Origin: DATGSL01 sp964645585
GTDB lineage: Bacteria; Verrucomicrobiota; Verrucomicrobiia; Opitutales; T3Sed10-336
Reading direction: 5' to 3'
NCBI GenBank assembly: GCA_964645585.1
Contig: CAZYAN010000002.1
Location: 75,826 to 139,825 of the forward strand
Length of the DNA stretch: 64,000 nt
Part shown: piece by piece, positions 8,061 to 14,632 of the stretch
Numbering within the stretch: the stretch's first letter is position 1
How the letters are laid out: each line of letters opens with the position of its first letter
Translations under genes and position numbers: made by a program
Notes under the pieces: generated by a model
What the model was told of the DNA's origin: nothing
Database searches by the model: none
Seen by the model: the letters and a program-made list of their open reading frames with translations, nothing else

Positions 8061-9545
8061 TTATTTTTCGGCGGCGGTTAGGGCGGGCTGTTTGGTTTTT
8101 TCAATCCGCTGCAGGAGATTCTTCATAATGCGCTGGTAAACCTCCGCGCCGCCGATCTGGTCCTCCACGCCGGAATCGATGTTGGGGTTGTCATTGACCT
8201 CGATGACGTACACGTCGTCGCCGCGCTGCTTGAGGTCGACACCGTATAAACCGTTGCCGATCAGCTTGGTGGCGGCGAGTGCGGTTTGAATCACCTCCGC
8301 CGGTGTGTTTTCAATTGGCACGGTATCGGCCGCTCCTCCTTTCGATCTCGCCGATTTCGCGTGATTGTATATCTGCCAGTGCTTCTCCGACATATAATAG
8401 CGGCAGACGAAGAGCGGTTCGTTGTTGAGGACGCCGACCCGCCAGTCGAAGTCGGTCGGCAGAAATTCCTGGGCAATCAGGAAATCGGACGATTTAAAGA
8501 GCTTGGCAATCTTCTGCCTGAGTTCGCCCAACGAATCGACCTTGAAGACACCGAGGGAAAACGCGCTGTCGGGAATCTTTATCACCATTGGGAAACCGAG
8601 CGAAGTCGCGACCTGCTCGGCGTTCTTCGCGTAAAGCATCTCCGTGCGCGGCATCGGGATCCTGTTTCTGCGCAGGAGTTCGTGGAGATAAATTTTGTTG
8701 CAGCAACGGCGGATGGAATCCGGGTCATCGATGACGGCCATTCCTTCGCGCTGGGCTTTAGTCGCAAAGCGGTAGGTGTGGTTGTCGACCGCCGTCGTCT
8801 CGCGAATGAACAGGCCGTCGAATTCGAGGAGCCGCGGGTAATCGGTCCGGGTGATCAGCTCGACATTGCAGCCGAGCGCCTCGCCGGCCCGAATGAAATG
8901 ATTCAGGGCGCGGCGGTCGGATGGCGCCTGCTTCTCGGCGGGATTGTGAAGAATCGCGATGTCGAAGCCGGTGTTGACCCGGTCGCGTCCGCTCGTCCAG
9001 CGGCGGCTGAGGAAGGCATCCATCGCCTCCTTTACTTTAAAAAGGTGTGACTGGGGCGCTTGGCTTAGCCCCATCGGTTTGATGGACTGGATTTCCCAGC
9101 CACGGTCGGTATAGCAGAACTGGACCTTGAATAGAGGGCAGGGGAACAAGGTGAACAGCTGCTGCGACAGGTGCGAATGCCGCTCCGCCAGGTTCTGCCC
9201 GAAGTAGACGCTCAAGGCGAAATCCTCCTGGATGATCCGGGCGAGGCTCTTCTGGACCGTCGTGTTTAACTCGTCGAGCACGTCGGAATAAATCCGTTTG
9301 CTGGTGAGGTTTTGGAGAGTTCGGGCCGTCGGCATCGCTCGGTGGCCGCGGGCCTCTGCAAGGAGCGAGATGTAATACCCGGTGCTCAGCTTCCGGTCGT
9401 TTCGGCAGAGATTAACGATCTTGTAGTCGCCCGCGGTAAACTCTGGCCGGGTCAAGTAGTCTTCGGCCACGACGACATTGTAGCCTGCCCATTCGGGGGA
9501 CCAGTCTTTGAAGTCGTCGATGACGACGAGATTGCGCAATTTCAT
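8061..9545 (-). CDS. RimK family ATP-grasp amide ligase
   Basis: 494 residues. Residues 1 to about 190 match the RimK-like N-terminal domain (NLVVIDDFKDW, ITRPEF-like region, STGYYISLLAEARGHRAMP). The second half is an ATP-grasp fold with FPMVIKIPDSAFSLGVFKV (ATP-binding lysine region), FLIAQEFLP and the metal-binding end VIEVNDNPNIDSG. RimK-type ligases add amino acids, often glutamate, to a carboxyl group of a peptide or small molecule. The gene starts 10 bases after the C39-like gene and precedes the GCS2 ligase, so all three are probably co-transcribed. It is longer than E. coli RimK (300 residues) because of the extra N-terminal domain. The substrate is unknown. Confidence 0.88.
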   Translation of the reverse strand: MKLRNLVVIDDFKDWSPEWAGYNVVVAEDYLTRPEFTAGDYKIVNLCRNDRKLSTGYYISLLAEARGHRAMPTARTLQNLTSKRIYSDVLDELNTTVQKSLARIIQEDFALSVYFGQNLAERHSHLSQQLFTLFPCPLFKVQFCYTDRGWEIQSIKPMGLSQAPQSHLFKVKEAMDAFLSRRWTSGRDRVNTGFDIAILHNPAEKQAPSDRRALNHFIRAGEALGCNVELITRTDYPRLLEFDGLFIRETTAVDNHTYRFATKAQREGMAVIDDPDSIRRCCNKIYLHELLRRNRIPMPRTEMLYAKNAEQVATSLGFPMVIKIPDSAFSLGVFKVDSLGELRQKIAKLFKSSDFLIAQEFLPTDFDWRVGVLNNEPLFVCRYYMSEKHWQIYNHAKSARSKGGAADTVPIENTPAEVIQTALAATKLIGNGLYGVDLKQRGDDVYVIEVNDNPNIDSGVEDQIGGAEVYQRIMKNLLQRIEKTKQPALTAAEK

Positions 9546-9555
9546 TTCAATTCGG

Positions 9556-10287
9556 TTAGATCAGAGAAGCGGGAGGGGAGCCTGGTGCGTCGAAGGCTTT
9601 GGGTTTGATGATCAGGAGATTCGCGTCGTAGGTGACGATACCGAGCATGACGGCGCTAATGAAGCGGTGGACGTCGATCCGGTACACGCCTTTCGGATTG
9701 AACGGATTGTCCATGTAAGGATCGGCGATAATGACTTCCATGCTGTCTGGATCGAAACCATTGACTACGACAAAATGACCGGTCGGAAAGCCGGCGACGT
9801 CATCGTCGGTCGAGTCAGGAAGTTCCCGAACGGTTTGGTAAAGATACGTCGCGCTCAATCCCGTGAGAATCGGTGCGCCGCGCAAAAGCAGCCGATGGAG
9901 GAAGGCGGGAGTCAAGTCGTTGAAGCGGATCCGCCCGCCGCGCTTGAGGAATTCGATGTAGGCGCGATGTGTCTCAGCGAGTTTCTCCGAGGTCAGGTAC
10001 GGGATACGGCGCGTCAATTTGTCGATGAGTTCCGGCGGTTCCAGATTCCACCAAGTCGGATCGAACACCCGGAGATTGTAGGAGTACGTCCTTGCCGAAA
10101 AACCGTGACGCAGGGCATGGAGCGCGAGGTTTACCGAAAGCGTTCCGCCGTCCTCGTGCTCCGGGATCTCTTCGATCAGCCGGTCGAGAGGAACTTCAAA
10201 ATTAAAGTGCCGGTAGATGGCATGCAAGCAGGTCGGACCGCAAGTCGACTCGGTCGGCTGAGGGAGCATTTCCAAAGGAATTTGCAT
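9556..10287 (-). CDS. C39-like cysteine peptidase or peptidase-like protein
   Basis: 243 residues. The N-terminal QPTESTCGPTCLHAIYRHF provides the Cys of a papain-like C39 fold. PTGHFVVVNGFDPDSMEVIIADPY supplies the His and the following Asp. There is no signal peptide, ABC transporter or bacteriocin leader nearby, so this is a stand-alone cytosolic domain rather than a bacteriocin exporter. It is the first gene of the minus-strand set with the RimK-like and GCS2 ligases. C39-like domains are known next to RimK proteins in other bacteria, sometimes fused to a GNAT domain, which is absent here. It may trim or hydrolyse the product made by the ligases; this is inference. Confidence 0.82.
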   Translation of the reverse strand: MQIPLEMLPQPTESTCGPTCLHAIYRHFNFEVPLDRLIEEIPEHEDGGTLSVNLALHALRHGFSARTYSYNLRVFDPTWWNLEPPELIDKLTRRIPYLTSEKLAETHRAYIEFLKRGGRIRFNDLTPAFLHRLLLRGAPILTGLSATYLYQTVRELPDSTDDDVAGFPTGHFVVVNGFDPDSMEVIIADPYMDNPFNPKGVYRIDVHRFISAVMLGIVTYDANLLIIKPKAFDAPGSPPASLI

Positions 10288-10428
10288 GCAAGATCACAGA
10301 CATGGATCGCGTTCAGATCGGAAGCAATGAGGAAATCCGCGAATTGCAATTCCGCTGATAGGTTTCCGGTTGCGGCAAGGTGCCCGCAGCGAAGGCTAAT
10401 CATGGTCGTTTCGGGGGCGCGCGGTGCT

Positions 10429-11592
10429 TCAGGGCGGCGAGGCCGAATCGGACGAGGCCGGTTTTCGCGTAGCGGATCGAAGCTGGGCTGGCTGGGTTTC
10501 AGCGGGCTTAAAATAACCGTCCAGACTGCCGGGACCGCTTCCGACGATACGGGTGCCGGGAGGCAGAGTGTCCAGGATGTTCGATGTTGGTTTGCCGTCG
10601 ATGCCGAGGAGACGAGGATCTTTGTCCGATCCGAGGTCCTTGTAGAATTGGACATTACCGCCGAGAAAAACGATGTGGCCTCCCTCGGTGCCGTAAACAC
10701 CCGCAGCATCCCATTTGCCGTCCGGGCGCAGGCCGCGGGTCCAGGCGATTGGGGTAGTGAAGGGCATGTCGGTCCGCAAGCCAGTCACATAATCAAAAGC
10801 GAACACCTGCTGCACGGCAAATTCGGGATTTAATGTCTCTCGATCCGGGTTGAGTACGGGAAACGAGAGTGACTCCCGGGGAAAGACCTTGGCCTGACTC
10901 GAAAACCAAAGGCTCGCGTCGTTAATGCCGCCGTTCTGGGCGAGGAGCCTCGCGACATCGTGTAAGCTTGTCGTGCGTTCGTGCCCGTTTTCTGAGATGA
11001 CCGTTGGCGGCAGCACCTCACGATTATCGTTCGCGTAGATGAGAGATGCCTGTCCGATCATGCGAAGGTTGTTAGCGTCAACAGTCCAGCGTGCCCCGTG
11101 CCCTCGTCGATGAGGTACAGAGGGTGCAAACACTGTCCAAGCGAAAAGGAGCCCGATAAGAATTCGACTGGCGACGACGAGTCTCCTTCCGATGAGTGTG
11201 CCGTTGGACGCGTCAATTTGTCGCGATGCGACGCTGGCAATGATGAGAGACAAAATCGCGGCTCCCACTCCGGTTTGGCTAACTAAGCGAATCGAGCTTT
11301 GCCCGGAGAACACATACGCCCGGGCAGTTGCGACGAGAGCGACAGCAGCCAAAACGAACGCGACGATGGCCATGCGCGATATTGGCGTTGGCGGAGAGAT
11401 CGCGGGAATTGGAGGCGGATTGGTGTAAAGCGCCCGCTCCAAGAACTCCTGGATCGGCCGCCATTCGGACATTCCCTCTATCCAGTAAAGGGATTCGTCT
11501 GGAATTTTTCCGGCGGAAAATTCGTCTCGCACCTCCGATTCTTCGCGAACCTCGTGCCGGCCATCCGGAGTGGCAATATGAACCTGGGGCAT
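10429..11592 (-). CDS. GYF-domain membrane protein with pseudopilin-like C-terminal region
   Basis: 387 residues. Residues 1-55 (MPQVHIATPDGRHEVREESE ... GMSEWRPIQEFLERAL) resemble the bacterial GYF_2 domain. A Pro-rich linker and three hydrophobic segments follow (about 72-90, 105-122, 140-160). The rest contains LRMIGQASLIYANDNREVLPP and GGHIVFLGGNVQFYKDL, which look like the body and end of DUF1559/type-II pseudopilin-like proteins common in PVC bacteria. No prepilin cleavage motif is present, so it is not a canonical pilin. No operon partner is evident: the C39 gene starts 141 bases downstream. Function unknown. Confidence 0.7.
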   Translation of the reverse strand: MPQVHIATPDGRHEVREESEVRDEFSAGKIPDESLYWIEGMSEWRPIQEFLERALYTNPPPIPAISPPTPISRMAIVAFVLAAVALVATARAYVFSGQSSIRLVSQTGVGAAILSLIIASVASRQIDASNGTLIGRRLVVASRILIGLLFAWTVFAPSVPHRRGHGARWTVDANNLRMIGQASLIYANDNREVLPPTVISENGHERTTSLHDVARLLAQNGGINDASLWFSSQAKVFPRESLSFPVLNPDRETLNPEFAVQQVFAFDYVTGLRTDMPFTTPIAWTRGLRPDGKWDAAGVYGTEGGHIVFLGGNVQFYKDLGSDKDPRLLGIDGKPTSNILDTLPPGTRIVGSGPGSLDGYFKPAETQPAQLRSATRKPASSDSASPP

Positions 11593-11690
11593 ACCTCCGG
11601 ATCGTGTTGCAACGACGGAACCGTGTCAACGGGTTCGTCGCGTCGAGGCGCATCTTAAGGAAATCACATGAAACTAAACGCCGCAGTTGA

Positions 11691-11724
11691 GAAACCACGA
11701 ATGGACACGAATCAACACGAATTC
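11691..11724. repeat. Short-word intergenic repeat (ACACGAAT type)
   Basis: The word CACGAA recurs three times with small changes (ACCACGAATGGACACGAATC followed by AACACGAATTC). Similar phrases recur in intergenic DNA of several environmental bacteria; whether further copies exist in this genome cannot be tested here. Confidence 0.5.
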
Positions 11725-11965
11725 AATATGATAAGTTGAGCTATGGTTCTCGAAAAGCTGGAACGCCAGTTCGCGGAAGAAACGCGGTTGCACTCGTAGC
11801 GCGAGCCTCCGAGCTTGCGAGATCCCAGGATTTCAGAGTTTCACTCGATGTCGTGCCCTTTGCGGTGAAATCTGTGTGGCGCCTTTCCTGTTCTCACGCC
11901 CGCTTCGCTCAAGACGCGGAGACGCTAAGGAGGTTAAATTGGCCCGGCAGTTATTGAGTCTTATC

Positions 11966-12035
11966 TTCGCGTCGTTGCGTCTTTGCGTGAGAAACGAGAT
12001 GATTAACCACAAAGGACGCAAAGAGCGCAAAGAAG
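11966..12035. repeat. Imperfect inverted repeat built from GCAAAG/CTTTGC words
   Basis: The left arm reads GCGTCGTTGCGTCTTTGCGT (11969-11988). After GAGAAACGAGATGATT the right arm reads AACCACAAAGGACGCAAAGA, then GCGCAAAGAA. TTGCGTCTTTGCGT pairs with ACGCAAAGAGCGCAA with a one-base bulge, giving a stem of about 14 bp. It may fold in RNA or DNA and lies just after the end of the batE gene on its strand. Confidence 0.55.
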
Positions 12036-12100
12036 GCACGGCATGGCGACGGCGGGTGGAGACTATTCGGTCCGCCGGGCGCGCCCGGTATGCGAGTTCC

Positions 12101-12850
12101 CTATCGGATATACCCGACTTGACTGTCGGGAATGTAAACCTCGCGGCCGTCGTCGAGAAGGGCGCGGATGTAACTTCCGTGCCGCCCGGCCGCCTGGACC
12201 AGTTCCGCGGCCGAAATCTCGGCGACCGCCGGACTGTCGGGCGCGGGCGCCACGCGTGCGACGGTGTCTCCGAGCACAACGGCGGTTTGTTCTTCGGGAT
12301 TCAGGGAAATTGCGGTCAATGCCAGGGCGAACGCCGCGGCACCGATCCCGGCTACTGCTGAAAAGATCTTTGCTCGCTTGCGATTTCCGGTCCATTGCCG
12401 GCCTGCCAGAGCGAAAACCGCCGCCCAAAAAGCGATCGTGCCGATCCAAATCCACCCGTTGCGGGGAACCTGCTGAAGCCAGTTGCTTCCCGAAGTCGAG
12501 GGCGCGGCGGTCCCCAAGGCAATTTCGCTTACGAGATACTGCACATTGGCTCGCGCGCCCGAATGATCCGGATCGATTGCCAAGGCTCGTTCCCATTGAA
12601 GGCGAGCCTGCCCAAGCTCCCCGAGCTGAAAATACGCGTTTCCAAGGTTATAATAGACGTTGGCCGACGGATGGGTTTGAAGGATTTGTTCGTAGAGGAC
12701 GATGGCTTCCTCGTAACGCTCCTCAGCAAAACAATTGTTCGCGTCAAAGAATGCCGCTTCCGGATCCGCTGCCGCCATGACGGCCCGGACCGTTGCCGCT
12801 GGCTGCCAACTGAGAACTAGGAATAGAAAGATCAGGGAAAATCGTTTCAT
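12101..12850 (-). CDS. batE: BatE-like TPR protein with SH3-like C-terminus
   Basis: 249 residues from ATG MKRFSLIFLFLVLS, which gives a clean signal peptide (cleavage near VRAVMA). Residues 30-110 hold two TPR units (FFDANNCFAEERYEEAIVLYEQIL, VYYNLGNAYFQLGELGQARLQWERAL). Two hydrophobic helices follow (about 140-160 and 170-190). The C-terminus AVVLGDTVARVAPAPDS ... DDGREVYIPDSQVGYI fits a bacterial SH3 domain. The start overlaps the batD stop (ATGA), so translation is coupled. It is the last gene of the Bat operon. Family role: envelope-associated aerotolerance complex, mechanism unclear. The longer frame to 13036 overlaps batD and lacks family sequence. Confidence 0.85.
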   Translation of the reverse strand: MKRFSLIFLFLVLSWQPAATVRAVMAAADPEAAFFDANNCFAEERYEEAIVLYEQILQTHPSANVYYNLGNAYFQLGELGQARLQWERALAIDPDHSGARANVQYLVSEIALGTAAPSTSGSNWLQQVPRNGWIWIGTIAFWAAVFALAGRQWTGNRKRAKIFSAVAGIGAAAFALALTAISLNPEEQTAVVLGDTVARVAPAPDSPAVAEISAAELVQAAGRHGSYIRALLDDGREVYIPDSQVGYIR

Positions 12851-14625
12851 CGGATTTGTTGGCTTAGGATGTCGAACACGGTTTTGAACGCCGCCTGATC
12901 GCTTCGAAGCTCTTCCGGCGACGGCTGCCAGCCGGCGAATTCCACGGCGTCTTTGCGATGGAAAATTTCCTGCAGGCGATGCCGGGAGTCCGGCGGCAAA
13001 TCGCGTCCCTGCAATATATTTTCCAGATCGTCCCAAGTCAGGCTTTCAGGATTCCGCTCGTCCGCGGCGAGCAGCGAAACGAGCGAGCGAAGGGATCGCC
13101 GAGCCTCGGTGTAGAAGGCAAGGGGATCGTTCTCGTCCGCGGCGCTTGCGGCTTTTCGAGCGGCAGCCTTGGCTGCGGCGCCGACAGCGATGCGAGCGGA
13201 AAGCTGAGGGTCGCGTCGGGTGCGATTTCTCCGGACGATCGCGACGCTGACTAGGGCGAAGAGGCAGGCAAAGCCGCCGTTGACGCCCCAGAACAGCGGC
13301 TGATTCCACGCCGGCACAAGCGAACGCTTCGGTCCGAGAGAGGCGGCGTTGGGTCGGAGACCCGCCGGTGTATCGATGCCTTCCGGAGACCTCGCGCCAA
13401 CATTTTCGCTCAATACGGTACTGGTATCGGAGGAATTCGCGCCCGGAAGGACAGTCACGGATTCCGACGGAAACGTCATCTCTTTCCATTCCGATTCAAC
13501 AGGCGAAAACCACGAAAAGGCGGCTGGCGGCGTTTCGGTCACATGCGGGCCGACCGGCGTCAAAATATATTCAAAAGTTTTGACCCCTTCGAACGGCGAG
13601 CCGTCCTCGACCATTCGAACACGAGGCGGATAGATCCGCCAGTCGTCGCTTTCGGGTAATTCCGGCGCGCGTATCCGTTCAAAATTTCCCGTTCCTCGAA
13701 TCGCCATGGACAGCGTCAGCGGTTCGCCCGCTTCAAGTTCGCGGGCGGACAGCGACACGGTCACTTCAAACTCGCCGACCGCTCCGGAGAAGCCGGTCGG
13801 ACGTCCCTCCTTGGGCAGGTCAAGGATCGTCCATTCGAGCGGCTTACTCGTCAGTCGCAGCTGCTCCTGCACAGCTCGCGTGCCAAAGAAGTCCCGGCGC
13901 CGTTCGCCGGTCTCATAGTGAATGAGCAAGTTGACCGGCAAATCTCCCGCTCCGGAACGAATCGGTGTAATGACGCTGTTCCATTCCACGACGATGTAGG
14001 CCTGCCCATCGACCGTCCCGCGGCGCTGTTGAGGCTCGGAAAAATCGCTCCAGACAAAGTCCTCGCTCAAAGGCTCGGGCGCGCTGCCAAGTCCAGCGGC
14101 GGTTCCCGCACGCACAAAAAGTTGAAGCGTCGCCGGGATCGCTTGGCCGACGTAAACAGGTCCGTCCGGCACCTTCCACCGCAACGAAAACCGGTTCTTC
14201 AGCAGCGGCGGCATGTCGCTTACCTCAACGGCAACTTCGTTCACATGCACCGTCTTGCCTTCCACGTTTGCTTCCCAGGAAGGAATGACAAAGGCACCGG
14301 TCCGCTCGGCCTGAAACGCCCATTCGTAGCGCATCGTGCGCGACACCGCTCCGTTGATGATCTGGACCGAGTTCGACGTCGCCGGCGTTTGGCTGAAAAT
14401 GAGACCGGGAACCTTTGGAGGAGCGGGCCGGGTGACTTCCTCGGCGTTGCTGATGGAGACGATATAGCGATTCGTCTGCCCGAGAGCCATCGATGGATGT
14501 TCAACGGAAGCCGCGATGGTCGCCGCCTCGGCACCCGCCGCCGCGAGCCATCCGAAAACAGCCAGCACGAATACGGCAAGAAGAGTTCGCGCCGCGCGCG
14601 GCTTCGAATGTTCAAGTGTATTCAT
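12847..14625 (-). CDS. batD: BatD family protein
   Basis: 592 residues. The signal peptide is ARTLLAVFVLAVFGWLAAAGAEA. The exported part has immunoglobulin-like beta repeats typical of BatD (SVEHPSMALGQTNRYIVSI, YEWAFQAERTGAFVIPSWEA, PPLLKNRFSLRWKVPDGPVYVGQ, FEVTVSLSARELEAGEPLTL, FEYILTPVGPH). A transmembrane helix near 430-450 (FWGVNGGFACLFALVSVAIV) is followed by a cytosolic tail rich in Ala/Arg. BatD proteins are thought to sit in the inner membrane beside the VWA proteins BatA and BatB. The gene begins 7 bases after the fused batB-batC stop and overlaps batE by 4 bases. Confidence 0.88.
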   Translation of the reverse strand: MNTLEHSKPRAARTLLAVFVLAVFGWLAAAGAEAATIAASVEHPSMALGQTNRYIVSISNAEEVTRPAPPKVPGLIFSQTPATSNSVQIINGAVSRTMRYEWAFQAERTGAFVIPSWEANVEGKTVHVNEVAVEVSDMPPLLKNRFSLRWKVPDGPVYVGQAIPATLQLFVRAGTAAGLGSAPEPLSEDFVWSDFSEPQQRRGTVDGQAYIVVEWNSVITPIRSGAGDLPVNLLIHYETGERRRDFFGTRAVQEQLRLTSKPLEWTILDLPKEGRPTGFSGAVGEFEVTVSLSARELEAGEPLTLSMAIRGTGNFERIRAPELPESDDWRIYPPRVRMVEDGSPFEGVKTFEYILTPVGPHVTETPPAAFSWFSPVESEWKEMTFPSESVTVLPGANSSDTSTVLSENVGARSPEGIDTPAGLRPNAASLGPKRSLVPAWNQPLFWGVNGGFACLFALVSVAIVRRNRTRRDPQLSARIAVGAAAKAAARKAASAADENDPLAFYTEARRSLRSLVSLLAADERNPESLTWDDLENILQGRDLPPDSRHRLQEIFHRKDAVEFAGWQPSPEELRSDQAAFKTVFDILSQQIR

Positions 14626-14632
14626 CGCTTAA

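Larger units (their letters stand above)
11593..12100. other. 508-base intergenic region with degenerate repeats
   Basis: No convincing gene. Short frames here lack family-like sequence. The region contains ACCACGAATGGACACGAATC (from 11694), a partial copy AAGACGCGGAGACGCTAAGG (11911-11930) and a large imperfect hairpin (11966-12035). The remaining parts, 11593-11690 and 11725-11910, show nothing I can name. Confidence 0.7.

Noticed and set aside
9508..10833. 441-residue plus-strand open frame
   Set aside because: It lies opposite the C39-like and GYF genes, is rich in Arg/Gly/Val and matches no family; a shadow of GC-rich coding DNA.
11736..11957. 73-residue frame in the intergenic repeat region
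   Set aside because: Composition is not protein-like, it overlaps repeat words and no ribosome-binding site is present.
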